A stretch of 43,067 bases of DNA from the NCBI GenBank assembly GCA_003224525.1, contig QHZB01000187.1, positions 1-43,067 of the forward strand, in the 5' to 3' direction. The notes under the pieces are model-generated. The model did no database searches. It worked only from the letters and a program-made list of their open reading frames with translations, and had not been told where the DNA came from. The stretch is from Acidobacteriota bacterium. Its GTDB lineage: Bacteria; Acidobacteriota; Terriglobia; Acidiferrales; UBA7541. Below are positions 16,123-25,241 of this stretch, one piece after another. A program made the translations under genes and the position numbers. How positions within the stretch are numbered: position 1 is the stretch's first letter; each line of letters starts with the position of its first letter.

Positions 16123-17322
16123 GTGCCGGTAGGAACTGCGTTTCACGAAAGAACGCTGGCGCTGTGCGAGAGCTTGAATTACCGCGAATGGTCGGGCTAT
16201 TACACCGTCAGCGTTTACGAGATGCACCACGAGCACGAGTACAACGCCATCCGCAATTCGGCCGCGCTGATCGATATTTCACCGCTCTTCAAATATCGGG
16301 TGACGGGGCGGGACACCACGAAGTTCGTGAACCGCGTGATTTCGCGCGACATTAATAAGGTTGCAGTGGATCAGGTGATTTACTGCTGCTGGTGCGATCC
16401 GGAAGGAAAGGTGATCGATGACGGAACGATCACACGGCTGGGGGAGAACGAGTATCGCTGGACGGCGGCAGATCCGAGTCTGCGATGGTTTCAGCAGAAT
16501 GCGCTGGGGCTGGAGGTAGCTATTGAAGATATTTCGGAGCAGACCGCGGCGCTGGCGCTGCAGGGGCCGACGTCGGGAAAGCTGTTGCACGCGGCGGCGG
16601 ACGCGAACATCACGAACCTGAAATATTTTCGCGTGACGCGAGGGAAGATTGCGGGCGTGCCCGTGGACATTTCGCGTACGGGGTACACGGGCGATTTGGG
16701 ATTCGAAGTGTGGATGCCCTGGAAAGATGCGGTCAAAGTGTGGGACGCGCTGATCGCGAAGGGCAAGGCGTTTGATATTCATCCGGCGGGAATGATCGCG
16801 CTGGACATTGCGCGAATCGAGGCGGGGCTTATTCTGATCGAAGTGGATTACACCTCGAGCAAAAAGGCACTGATCGAATCGCAGAAGTTTTCTCCAGCGG
16901 AAATTGGCCTGGGGAAGCTGGTGGATTTGAAGAAGGAAACTTTTGTAGGGCGCGAGGCGCTGGCGCTGGAAGCGAAGAAAGGCGCGGAACGGGCACTCGT
17001 AGGACTGGAGATCAACTGGAACGAAGTCGAGGCGCTCTATGACAAGTTGAACATGGCACCGCAGGTGCCCAGCATGGCGTCGCGCACCGCAGTACCGGTG
17101 TATCGCGGCGGGCGGCAAGTGGGCAAGGCCACATCGACGACGTGGTCGCCGACGCTGAAAACAATGATCGCGCTGGCGTGCGTGAACCGCGAGCATTCTG
17201 CAATCGGGACCACGCTCAGCATGGAAATGACGGTGGAAGCGGCGCGCCACACGGTTTCCGCAAAGGTAGTAGCCATGCCGTTTTTCAATCCGCCTAGAAA
17301 AACGGCTGTGCCCGTGATTTGA
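16123..17322 (+). CDS. GcvT-family aminomethyltransferase-like protein
   Basis: This 399-aa protein is a folate-binding GcvT/DmdA-type enzyme. It has the N-terminal HEYNAIRNSAALIDISPLFKYRV region and the ISRDINKV segment, a central TGYTGDLGFEVW motif and a C-terminal barrel domain. Members transfer one-carbon units to tetrahydrofolate from glycine-cleavage protein H, dimethylglycine or DMSP. No gcvH, gcvP or dehydrogenase lies nearby, so it is probably not the housekeeping glycine-cleavage T protein; a demethylase role is possible. The GTG at 16123 is preferred over a TTG at 16111 because GGGAGG lies just before it. It is probably monocistronic. Confidence 0.85.
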   Translation: MPVGTAFHERTLALCESLNYREWSGYYTVSVYEMHHEHEYNAIRNSAALIDISPLFKYRVTGRDTTKFVNRVISRDINKVAVDQVIYCCWCDPEGKVIDDGTITRLGENEYRWTAADPSLRWFQQNALGLEVAIEDISEQTAALALQGPTSGKLLHAAADANITNLKYFRVTRGKIAGVPVDISRTGYTGDLGFEVWMPWKDAVKVWDALIAKGKAFDIHPAGMIALDIARIEAGLILIEVDYTSSKKALIESQKFSPAEIGLGKLVDLKKETFVGREALALEAKKGAERALVGLEINWNEVEALYDKLNMAPQVPSMASRTAVPVYRGGRQVGKATSTTWSPTLKTMIALACVNREHSAIGTTLSMEMTVEAARHTVSAKVVAMPFFNPPRKTAVPVI

Positions 17323-17341
17323 TGCGCACTCGACCGCGTTT

Positions 17342-18583
17342 TCATTGCAATTCAATCGCAATGCCATTCCGAACGGGCGTTGATCCTCGTTGGGCCAGGC
17401 GGTTGTATTTTTTTAGAACTTCGCGAAGGCGGTCGTGCGGTAGGGCGATGACTTTGTGATTTTCGATTCCGGTCATGGTTTCGGCGGCGACCATGGCGTT
17501 GATCACGGCCTCTTCGGTGGCCTGCACCGTTGCGGCAAAAACGGGGTCCAGAAGATCGTTCGGAAATATTTTCAAATCGACGACATGGTCGGCAGCGGCC
17601 GCGCCGAGATTGGCCGTGGAGAAGGCGATGAAAATGTCGCCGGAGCCGTTGCCGGAGATGCTGCCGTTTCGGCCGAGCCCGAGAGAAACGCGGCGGGCGA
17701 GGCGCTTGAGTTGATGCGCAACGAGCGGCGCGTCGGTGGCGACGACAACGATGATCGAGCCAGGGTCCAAATTGCTGAATGAAGTGGAGGCGTAGGCACG
17801 CTCGTCGGGAATCTCCTGGCCGACAGGGACCCCCGCGATGCGGAGATTTTTGCGCGAGCCATAGTTGCATTGCACCAGGACACCGACTGTGTAGGCGCCG
17901 ATTTTCGATTCGACTTTTCGCGAAGACGTGCCGATGCCGCCCTTGAATTCGTTGCATACCATTCCGGTACCGCCGCCGACGGCACCTTCTTCGACGGCGC
18001 CGCTGTGTGCGGAATCGATGGCGTGGAACGCGTGTTCAGGTTTGACGTGAAATCCATTGATGTCATTGAGCCAGCCATCCCATGTTTCCGCGACGACGGG
18101 CAGCGACCACCAATAACCGGTGGGATCGGGCTGGCCGTGCGCGACGCGCCATTGGATGACGGCATCGCGAACAACGCCCACGCTGTGCGTGTTGGTGATC
18201 ATCACGGGACCTTCGAGAAAGCCGGATTCTTCGACCCACGTGGTACCGGTCATTTCGCCATTGCCGTTCAGCGACCACCAGCCAGCGAAAACGGGATTGT
18301 TCATCGAATCTTTTCCGCGCGGAAGCACTGCCGTCACTCCCGTTCGAACCGGTCCCTTGCCTACTTGAAGTTTTCCTTCGCCGGAAATGAGTGTGGTATG
18401 GCCGACGGTGACGCCGGAAACGTCGGTGATGGCGTTGAGCGGGCCGGGCGTGCCGTCAAACGGGACACCCAGATCGCGCGCGCGGGGCTTGGCAGGCGGA
18501 GTTTCTTGAGCCGCAGCCGAAGAAATTGCCGAGAGCGAGCAAAGAAAAATGGCGAGAGCGCGAAAATAATTTGGACGAATCAT
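17342..18583 (-). CDS. P1 (S58, DmpA-type) aminopeptidase, secreted
   Basis: The 413-aa precursor has a signal peptide (about 1-26, cut near AAAQ). The DmpA/L-aminopeptidase-D-esterase fold follows, with ITDVSGVTVGHTT, GGGTGMVCNEFKGGIGTSSR and the self-processing site DPG275-S276IIVVVATDAPL. By analogy with DmpA, the chain cleaves itself there and Ser276 becomes the N-terminal nucleophile. Members release N-terminal residues or hydrolyse beta-peptides and D-esters. Its ATG overlaps the stop of the upstream M28 peptidase gene (ATGA), so the two are translationally coupled and probably act on the same peptides in the periplasm. Confidence 0.93.
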   Translation of the reverse strand: MIRPNYFRALAIFLCSLSAISSAAAQETPPAKPRARDLGVPFDGTPGPLNAITDVSGVTVGHTTLISGEGKLQVGKGPVRTGVTAVLPRGKDSMNNPVFAGWWSLNGNGEMTGTTWVEESGFLEGPVMITNTHSVGVVRDAVIQWRVAHGQPDPTGYWWSLPVVAETWDGWLNDINGFHVKPEHAFHAIDSAHSGAVEEGAVGGGTGMVCNEFKGGIGTSSRKVESKIGAYTVGVLVQCNYGSRKNLRIAGVPVGQEIPDERAYASTSFSNLDPGSIIVVVATDAPLVAHQLKRLARRVSLGLGRNGSISGNGSGDIFIAFSTANLGAAAADHVVDLKIFPNDLLDPVFAATVQATEEAVINAMVAAETMTGIENHKVIALPHDRLREVLKKYNRLAQRGSTPVRNGIAIELQ

Positions 18584-20778
18584 GGGTTGCTTTTCTCCCA
18601 GGAGGATTGCGCGGAGCGCAGCAATTTGGTGTTTTTCTCCACGGCCTTTTCAAGCAGTGCAGCTTGTTGGCGTGCCAATTTCCAATCGTGCTTTTCCACG
18701 GCTTCGGTGAGCCCGGGGAATTCCAAGTGCGCGTAGGTGTAGCGCGAAGAATAAAGAAGATGCTGAAACCACGGGCGGCCGGGAATGCCCGCGGGATCGA
18801 GCCAGTTGGATTCGACCTGCAGCATTTGTTCGTTGAGATGACGAATCTTCTCCGGTGAGGCTGAGCCTGACAGAAGATCGCGAGCGACGGCATCACGCAG
18901 GAGGTTGCCCGCTTTTTCGAATTGGGCGATTCGAACGTGAAGCCGTTTCAATTGAAGACGCCGTTGCCCGGCTTTGTTTTCTTGTTCGAGCTCATGGAGA
19001 AATTGCTTGAGAGCAGAGCCATTGAAGCCGAAGTCGAAAGGCAGAATGTCGGAATTGGCGAGACGCAGCGCCACAAGTCCCCAGATGTGAGTGAGGGCGA
19101 CGTGGTATTCGAACGCGGGATCGCCGATGTGCGACATCCAGTAATGATCGTCGTACATCGAGTGATAGACGCCGTAGTCGCCGTCAAATCCGAGATTGAT
19201 CACCGGCCGGCCGAGATGATTTAGAAACACGGTGTGATCGGAGCCGCTGCCAATGCGCGTTTCGACGAGAGCGCTGTCGAGCGGCGGAGTGCTCGCCTTC
19301 GAATCGCGCATCGTGGTGGCGCGCCAGGCTTCGTAGAGAGATTTTCCGGAAGGCGCGCGAACGTCTTTGGAGGCTTCCACGAGCATAGGGGCGAGAGAAG
19401 CTGCTGCGGAGGGCGAAAAGCTTAGACCCTCGGGGCCTGCCGTGGTGGCGGCTCCGGCGACGGATTCATCGACGTTGAGATAGGCGACGAGTTTTCTCTT
19501 GAGTTCATCGGCGAATTGCTCGCCCCATTCCGTCGAGCCGGTGAGCGCGTATTCTTCGCCATCCCAACTGCAGACCACGATGGTGCGGCGCGGGCGGATG
19601 CCACGCTGCTTGAGTTCGCCAAAAGAACGCGTGAGCTCCATCATGGAGGCTGTGCCGCTTGAAGGATCCACGCCGCCGAAGACCCAAGCGTCGCGATGAT
19701 TGCCGAGCAAAACCCATTCGTCGGGAAGTTCACTGCCGCGAATGCGCGCTTCGACGACGGTGTAAGGCTGCATGCTGGTGTCCATGTCCACTTTCACGTG
19801 AACACTTACAGCGCCGGTGAAGCGATAGGTGATGGGCAAAGCGCCCTGCCAATCCTTCGGCGCTTCAGGGCCGTTCATGTTTTCGAGAAGAGGCTTGGCG
19901 TCGCGCCACGAGAGAGGGAGCGCGGGAATTTTCGGGAGCGAACGCGCTTCTTCGGGCGCGATGTGTTTTGCCCCTGGGACCGAGGCCCAGCCGGGTGTGG
20001 TGGGATCGCCGGGAACGATGTAATCGTAAGTTATCGCGCCGCGCTGAATGTGACTTTCCGGACCCCACGGGCCATCGGGGAAAACCTTTCCTTTCGAGTA
20101 GCCATCTTCCGCTGGGTCGGAATAAATGAGCAGAGCGGCCGCGCCTTCACGCTCGGCGGTGAGCGCCTTGAAGCCGCGATAGCTGTAAGGATTCGAATAG
20201 CGGACGAGAACGATCTTGCCTTTCACGCTGATGTCATTTTTCCGCAGGAGATCGTAATCTTCAGGATTGCCGCTGTGTGCGTAGATCACTTCGGCGGTCA
20301 CGTCGCCGGAAGCTGAATAGCCAAAGTAGGAGCCGGAGACGGCGGGGACTTTCGTGTCCGGATCGGCGTCGTAAGCATCTTCGTGCAGAGACGCGGTGAA
20401 GTGGACCGGCCCCGTCATCTCAAGAGAGATGCTGCGCGGGCGCGAGTGCAAGACATCGTAGCGGCGAAGGGTGACGTCTTCCCAACCCTGCTTCCGCCAT
20501 TCGTCCGCGACGAAGTCCGCGAGCTGATTGTTGCGATCGGAAGCGGCGGGGTGAGGTTCGGCGGTGAAGGTACGGTGCCATTCGCGTGCTTGTTCGAGAG
20601 ACGGAATCGACTGAAACATGGATTCGAGTTGGTGCTCTGCGGCGGCGTGCGGCGGGGAAAAACCTAGAATCGGAGTGGCGAGCGGTTCGGACTGTTTCTG
20701 CTGAGCGAAAAGCGAGAAAGTAAAAACGAGAAAGTAACAGAAGCAGGCGTAAAGATTGCGGCGAGAACGAAGTGGCAT
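18580..20778 (-). CDS. M28 zinc peptidase, glutamate carboxypeptidase II-like
   Basis: The 732-aa exported protein has the transferrin-receptor-like layout: signal peptide (about 8-25), PA domain inserted in an M28 catalytic domain, and a C-terminal helical dimerisation domain. The zinc ligands and base are all visible: H361 (GNHRDAW), D371 (GGVDPSSG), E408/E409 (SWDGEEYALTGS), D437 (YLNVDES) and H539 (YHSMYDD). Relatives cleave C-terminal glutamate or other residues from peptides. The ATG at 20778 follows GGAGGG; a TTG six codons earlier overlaps that motif. It is coupled to the P1 peptidase downstream and lies 67 bp after the aminotransferase gene. Confidence 0.94.
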   Translation of the reverse strand: MPLRSRRNLYACFCYFLVFTFSLFAQQKQSEPLATPILGFSPPHAAAEHQLESMFQSIPSLEQAREWHRTFTAEPHPAASDRNNQLADFVADEWRKQGWEDVTLRRYDVLHSRPRSISLEMTGPVHFTASLHEDAYDADPDTKVPAVSGSYFGYSASGDVTAEVIYAHSGNPEDYDLLRKNDISVKGKIVLVRYSNPYSYRGFKALTAEREGAAALLIYSDPAEDGYSKGKVFPDGPWGPESHIQRGAITYDYIVPGDPTTPGWASVPGAKHIAPEEARSLPKIPALPLSWRDAKPLLENMNGPEAPKDWQGALPITYRFTGAVSVHVKVDMDTSMQPYTVVEARIRGSELPDEWVLLGNHRDAWVFGGVDPSSGTASMMELTRSFGELKQRGIRPRRTIVVCSWDGEEYALTGSTEWGEQFADELKRKLVAYLNVDESVAGAATTAGPEGLSFSPSAAASLAPMLVEASKDVRAPSGKSLYEAWRATTMRDSKASTPPLDSALVETRIGSGSDHTVFLNHLGRPVINLGFDGDYGVYHSMYDDHYWMSHIGDPAFEYHVALTHIWGLVALRLANSDILPFDFGFNGSALKQFLHELEQENKAGQRRLQLKRLHVRIAQFEKAGNLLRDAVARDLLSGSASPEKIRHLNEQMLQVESNWLDPAGIPGRPWFQHLLYSSRYTYAHLEFPGLTEAVEKHDWKLARQQAALLEKAVEKNTKLLRSAQSSWEKSNP

Positions 20779-20845
20779 CGCTATTTTGCCCTCCAAAACA
20801 AACGACCGCGCAGACAGCGACGAAACAGAACGGCCAGACAGCGTA

Positions 20846-22183
20846 TCAACATGGAAACGCTTTTGCCAAAGCGGACTGGAGCGCGCGAGCGATCAGCGCG
20901 GATTCTTCCGGGGAAACCGTGAAAGGCGGCGCGAGAAGGATGTGATCGCCGCGGAGGCCATCGACGCAGCCTTGCATCGGATAGGTAAGCACACGTTCGT
21001 CGAGACAAGCCTGGCGAATTCTCTCGGCGATGTTTCGTTCCCTCGGGAAAGGTTCGTGAGTAGTTTTGTCTTTGACGAATTCGACGCAGCAGAGAAGGCC
21101 CAGGCCGCGAACATCGCCGACGTTCGAGTGCGATTGAAGCAAAGAAAGAGCGTCGCGCAGATTGTTTCCTGCGGGCACGACGCGGTCAAACAGCTTGTGC
21201 GATTCGAGGTAGTCGAGAACGGCGTTGCCTGCGGCGGTGCAAACAGGATGGGCCTGATAAGTGAAGCCGTGCATGAAGGCGCCGGAGCCTCGCTCGAATG
21301 CCGCGACGACGCGGGCGGAAACGAGAACCGCGCCGAGCGGCGCGTAACCGCTGGCGATTCCTTTTCCCACGAGAATCATGTCCGGTTCGATGTTCCAGTG
21401 CTGCGCAGCAAAAGATTTTCCGGTACGGCCCATGCCGGTCATAACTTCGTCCACGATGAGTAGAATTCCGTTTTTGTGGCAGATTTCCGCGATGCGCGCG
21501 GCGTAGCCTTCGGGGGGCACAGCGGCGCCGAGAGTGGCACCGACGACCGGCTCAAAGATGAAGGCTGCTGCTTTCTCGGGTGCGTGCTCAAGAAGATAAA
21601 CTTCGAGATCGTCGGCGCACGCGAGTTCGCATTGCGGAAAAAGTTTTTCAAACGGACAGTGGTAGCAGAAACATGGAGCGATGTGCCCCCACTCCGCGAT
21701 GAGCGGTTCGTAGGGCGCGCGGCGCGCGACGTTTCCGCTAACGGACATCGCTCCGAGAGTGCTGCCGTGATAGCTCTGGCGGCGGGAGAGAACGCGGTAG
21801 CGATCCCTCTGGCTGCTTTCGAGATGAAACTGGCGCGCGAGTTTTATGGCGGTTTCGGTGGATTCAGAGCCACCGGAAGTGAAATAGACTCGGCCGCCGT
21901 TACGAAAATTCGGCGGCGCCATCGCGAGCAATCGCTCGGCAAGTTTTTCCGCTGGAGCGGTGTGAAATTGCGAGGTGTGTGCGAAGGCGATCTGCGATGA
22001 TTGCTCTGCCATGGCGCGGCCGATTTCCGGAACACCGTGACCGATGCTGACGACTGCGGCCTGCCCGGACGCGTCGAGAAATCGGCGGCCATCGGCAGCG
22101 ATGATCCAGCAACCTTCTCCGCGAGACGCAACAGGAAAGGTCTTCTTAAAATTGCGGGGAAAAAGTCTGCTGCTCGTCGGCAT
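20846..22183 (-). CDS. Class III PLP-dependent aminotransferase
   Basis: This 445-aa fold-type I enzyme moves amino groups from an omega-amine or amino acid to a keto acid. Visible residues are the YFTSGGSESTETAIKLAR cofactor-phosphate loop, the SYHGSTLGAMS aromatic stacking motif, aspartate in LIVDEVMTGMGRTG (D245) and the Schiff-base lysine in LVGKGIASGYAPLG (K274). A CFCYHCPFEKLFPQC cluster near 171-185 is unusual and could bind a metal. The substrate is unknown. The ATG at 22183 fits family length, although no strong ribosome site is seen; a longer TTG start at 22261 is possible. It leads the minus-strand peptidase cluster. Confidence 0.92.
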   Translation of the reverse strand: MPTSSRLFPRNFKKTFPVASRGEGCWIIAADGRRFLDASGQAAVVSIGHGVPEIGRAMAEQSSQIAFAHTSQFHTAPAEKLAERLLAMAPPNFRNGGRVYFTSGGSESTETAIKLARQFHLESSQRDRYRVLSRRQSYHGSTLGAMSVSGNVARRAPYEPLIAEWGHIAPCFCYHCPFEKLFPQCELACADDLEVYLLEHAPEKAAAFIFEPVVGATLGAAVPPEGYAARIAEICHKNGILLIVDEVMTGMGRTGKSFAAQHWNIEPDMILVGKGIASGYAPLGAVLVSARVVAAFERGSGAFMHGFTYQAHPVCTAAGNAVLDYLESHKLFDRVVPAGNNLRDALSLLQSHSNVGDVRGLGLLCCVEFVKDKTTHEPFPRERNIAERIRQACLDERVLTYPMQGCVDGLRGDHILLAPPFTVSPEESALIARALQSALAKAFPC

Positions 22184-22340
22184 GACATGCCCGGGAAAGG
22201 ATTGTAGCAGAGTCGCAACTGCGCGCAGCAAGGTGCGCGGAAGCGGGCAACCCCCACGCAAGCTGCGCGCTAAACCATCCGCGTGAGCGGCGAGCCGCGG
22301 GCCGGGCTATTGGATTCGGCAGGGAAACGTGACATCATTC

Positions 22341-22385
22341 GTGATTCTGCAAAGCGTGATTCTGCAAGACCTGATTCTGCAAGAA
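22341..22385. repeat. Three tandem 15-nt repeats upstream of the S9 peptidase gene
   Basis: Units at 22341-22355, 22356-22370 and 22371-22385 share the core TGATTCTGCAA followed by three variable bases. They lie 40-85 nt before the start codon, in frame (5 codons each), and could be binding sites or simple slippage products. Confidence 0.75.
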
Positions 22386-22424
22386 ACTTTGCGACTCACA
22401 GTGGTTCACAGGAGAAGAATCGAG

Positions 22425-24482
22425 ATGAAGGGCATCATTCTGCGGTGCGGTTTCTTGAGCGCGTTGCTGCTCGGAGCCGAGCTGGCCGTTTCCGCACAAG
22501 AAGCGTCAAAACATCCCATCACCTTTGAGGACATGATCAAGTTGCAGCGCATCGCGGAACCGCAGGTGTCGCCGGATGGAAAGTGGGTGGCGTACACGGT
22601 GGCGACGCCCGACATGGAAGCCAACCGCAATGCGAGCAACATCTGGATGGTGCCAACGACGGGCGGTTCCGCGATGCAATTGACGCAGAGCGGGCATGAT
22701 TCTTCGCCGGTGTGGTCGCCGGACGGGAAGACGGTCGCGTTTCTCTCCTCGCGCGGCGGCGAGTCGCAAGTGTACTTGCTTTCGATGGAAGGCGGCGAAG
22801 CGCACGCGCTGACGAAACTCTCAACCGGCGTGGACATGGTGAAGTGGTCGCCGGACGGAAAAATGATTGCGTTTACTTCTTCCGTGTATCCGGATTGCAA
22901 AGAAGACGATTGCAACAGCAAGCGCGACGCGGAAAAGGAAAAGAGCAAGGTGAAAGCGCACGTGGCGGAGCAACTTCTGTACCGGCACTGGACGCACTGG
23001 AATGACGGGAAGCGAAGCCATTTGTTTGTGGTTCCGGCGGATGGAAGCGCCGCGCCACGGGATCTGACGCCGGGCGCGAACTACGACGTTCCGCCGGATG
23101 AGCGCAGCTCACCCGGAGATATTAATTTTTCGCCCGACGGAAAAGAGATGTGCTTCACGGCGGTTACGGACAAGATGGAAGCGATTAGTACGAACGGTGA
23201 TTTGTTCATCGTTCCGGTTGCCGGCGGCGAGGCCAAGCGCATCACCACGCAACCGGGATTCGACGGGAATCCGGTGTATTCGCCAGATGGGAAATACATC
23301 GCGTATCACGCGCAGCTCATCGCCGAATATGAAGCTGACCGGTGGCGAGTGATGCTCTACGACCGGCAAACGGGGAAAATCGAAAACCTCTCCGAGACCT
23401 TTGACCGGAGCGCGGACGGGCTAGCGTGGTCGGCGGACAGCAAGACGATTTACTTCACAGCAGAGAACGAAACGCTGCAGCCAGTCTATTCGATTCCGGC
23501 GTGTAGCTGCGGCTTGCCGACAAAAGTAATCACAGAAGGATTCAACACGGCGATTTCACTCAGCGCTGATGGCAAGACGCTGATCTTCGAGCGGACGAGC
23601 CTGACAACGCCGGCCGAAATTTTCGCGTCATTGAGCGACGGCTCGACGGTGCGGCAACTGACGCATCAGAATGAAGCGATCCTGGCGGCGCTGGAGATGA
23701 ATGCGCCGGAGACATTCTGGTTCGACGGCGACGCAGGAACAAAGGTGCAGGCGATGCTGATCCGGCCGCCGAAATTTGCCGCGACGAAGAAATATCCACT
23801 GCTGGTGCTGCTGCACGGGGGGCCGCAGACGATGTGGTCGAATGCGTGGGGCTACCGGTGGAACGCGCAAGTTTTTTCCTCAGCAGGATATGTGACGCTG
23901 ATGATCAATCGGCGCGGGTCGACCGGCTATGGGCAAAAATTCACGGATGAAATCACGAATGACTGGGGTGGAAAAGCGTACACCGACGTGATGAATGGCG
24001 TGGACTACTCGCTGAAAAAATATCCTTTCATCGATGGGACACGCATGGCCGCGGCGGGCGGATCTTATGGCGGGTACATGGCGGACTGGATCGCGACGCA
24101 CACCGGACGGTTCAAGGCGATCGTGAGCCATGCAAGTGTGTACGACGGGACGGCGATGTGGGCGACCGAAGAACTGTGGTTTGAAGAGCACGACATGCAA
24201 GGCACGCCGTGGACAAATCCGGAAAGTTACAAGAAGTGGGCGCCAGTGACGTACGCGGGCGAGTTGGGAAAATTCAAGACGCCCACGCTGGTGATCGCGG
24301 GCGAAAGAGATTATCGCGTGCCGTACACGCAATCGCTGGAATTTTTCAGCGCGCTGCAGCGACAGGGGGTGCCATCGAAGCTGGTGGTTTTTCCGGACGA
24401 AGGGCATTGGGTGCTGAAACCGCAGAACAGCCAGTTTTGGTACAAGACGTTCTTGAATTGGCTGGCGGCCTATGTGAAATAG
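22425..24482 (+). CDS. S9 family (prolyl oligopeptidase/acylaminoacyl peptidase-like) secreted peptidase
   Basis: The 685-aa exported enzyme has a signal peptide (about 1-24, cut near VSAQ) and a beta-propeller built of PD40-type units (SPDGKWVAYT, WSPDGKTVAFLSS, WSPDGKMIAFTSS, FSPDGKEMCFT, YSPDGKYIAYH). A C-terminal alpha/beta hydrolase carries the triad S547 (GGSYGGYM), D629 (GERDYRVPY) and H661 (DEGHWVLKP). It should cleave short peptides in the periplasm. The ATG at 22425 follows an AGGAGAAG site; upstream codons of the same frame are the tandem repeats. With the neighbouring M28 and P1 enzymes it suggests peptide scavenging. Confidence 0.94.
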   Translation: MKGIILRCGFLSALLLGAELAVSAQEASKHPITFEDMIKLQRIAEPQVSPDGKWVAYTVATPDMEANRNASNIWMVPTTGGSAMQLTQSGHDSSPVWSPDGKTVAFLSSRGGESQVYLLSMEGGEAHALTKLSTGVDMVKWSPDGKMIAFTSSVYPDCKEDDCNSKRDAEKEKSKVKAHVAEQLLYRHWTHWNDGKRSHLFVVPADGSAAPRDLTPGANYDVPPDERSSPGDINFSPDGKEMCFTAVTDKMEAISTNGDLFIVPVAGGEAKRITTQPGFDGNPVYSPDGKYIAYHAQLIAEYEADRWRVMLYDRQTGKIENLSETFDRSADGLAWSADSKTIYFTAENETLQPVYSIPACSCGLPTKVITEGFNTAISLSADGKTLIFERTSLTTPAEIFASLSDGSTVRQLTHQNEAILAALEMNAPETFWFDGDAGTKVQAMLIRPPKFAATKKYPLLVLLHGGPQTMWSNAWGYRWNAQVFSSAGYVTLMINRRGSTGYGQKFTDEITNDWGGKAYTDVMNGVDYSLKKYPFIDGTRMAAAGGSYGGYMADWIATHTGRFKAIVSHASVYDGTAMWATEELWFEEHDMQGTPWTNPESYKKWAPVTYAGELGKFKTPTLVIAGERDYRVPYTQSLEFFSALQRQGVPSKLVVFPDEGHWVLKPQNSQFWYKTFLNWLAAYVK

Positions 24483-24499
24483 CGAGTCAGCTCTTGCCA

Positions 24500-24527
24500 G
24501 TAGGGGCGCAGCATGCTGCGCCCCTAC
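24500..24527. repeat. Perfect 28-bp palindrome between convergent genes
   Basis: The half-site GTAGGGGCGCAGCA is followed directly by its exact reverse complement. It lies between the stops of the S9 peptidase (plus) and the DUF4126 gene (minus) and could act as a bidirectional terminator, though no T-run follows. A degenerate relative is at 27875-27896, so it is probably a dispersed repeat family. Confidence 0.8.
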
Positions 24528-24534
24528 AAAGAGA

Positions 24535-25119
24535 TTAAGAAGCGAGCAGGCGCTGAAAGGCGCGGCGCGCAAAACGGAAAAGATGGTAGAGCAACAAAGC
24601 GGAAAGAGCGACGAGTGCGGCCACGATGATGGTTGTCGCGAGCGGATGGGCCGTCGCCATCCAGGTGAGCCAAACGGCGAGAACGTCTTCCCCAGAGCTT
24701 AATGCCCAATTACTGAGCGGTTCGGGACTGGCGTTAACGGCGGCGCGGGCGCTGGCTTTCGTGCCATGGGCGGTGAGGGCAATTCCGCCGGCCATTAAGG
24801 CGGCGCCCCAGCGCCATTCGGGTGCGGCTCCTCCCGCAGCGGCATAAGCAAGAAGCGCGGCGGCGGGCGGGCGAATGAAGGTGTGGATGGCGTCCCAGGC
24901 GGTGTCAAGGTACGGAATCTTGTCCGCGAAGAATTCCAGCAGGTAGAGCGCGAGGGCAATTCCGAGTACCCAGGGATGAGAAAGAACTTGCAATTTCGGC
25001 GGCAGATGGAGCACGCCGAAGCGCTGGAGAAGCCCCAGCGTGGCGATGGTGGCATAGAGATTCAACCCGGAGGAAAATCCGGCACCCAGGGCAAGGCCGA
25101 GCGTTTCGATGGGATTCAT
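24535..25119 (-). CDS. DUF4126 family membrane protein
   Basis: This 194-aa protein has about five hydrophobic segments. Its opening, PIETLGLALGAGFSSGLNLYATI, and the later segment PYLDTAWDAIHTFIRPPAAALLAYAA are typical of DUF4126. The function is unknown. Only weak Shine-Dalgarno-like bases precede the ATG. It converges on the S9 peptidase and diverges from the TPR gene. Confidence 0.85.
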   Translation of the reverse strand: MNPIETLGLALGAGFSSGLNLYATIATLGLLQRFGVLHLPPKLQVLSHPWVLGIALALYLLEFFADKIPYLDTAWDAIHTFIRPPAAALLAYAAAGGAAPEWRWGAALMAGGIALTAHGTKASARAAVNASPEPLSNWALSSGEDVLAVWLTWMATAHPLATTIIVAALVALSALLLYHLFRFARRAFQRLLAS

Positions 25120-25241
25120 GCAGGACCATCATAGCAGGCGGGAAATCGTCCAAACAGGCAGTAACTTCCCCCTGTAGTGAGCGGAGTTTTCGTTTGACCC
25201 GCCTGTAAAGGCAAGCGATTCTGTTGACGGGATGGTCGTCC

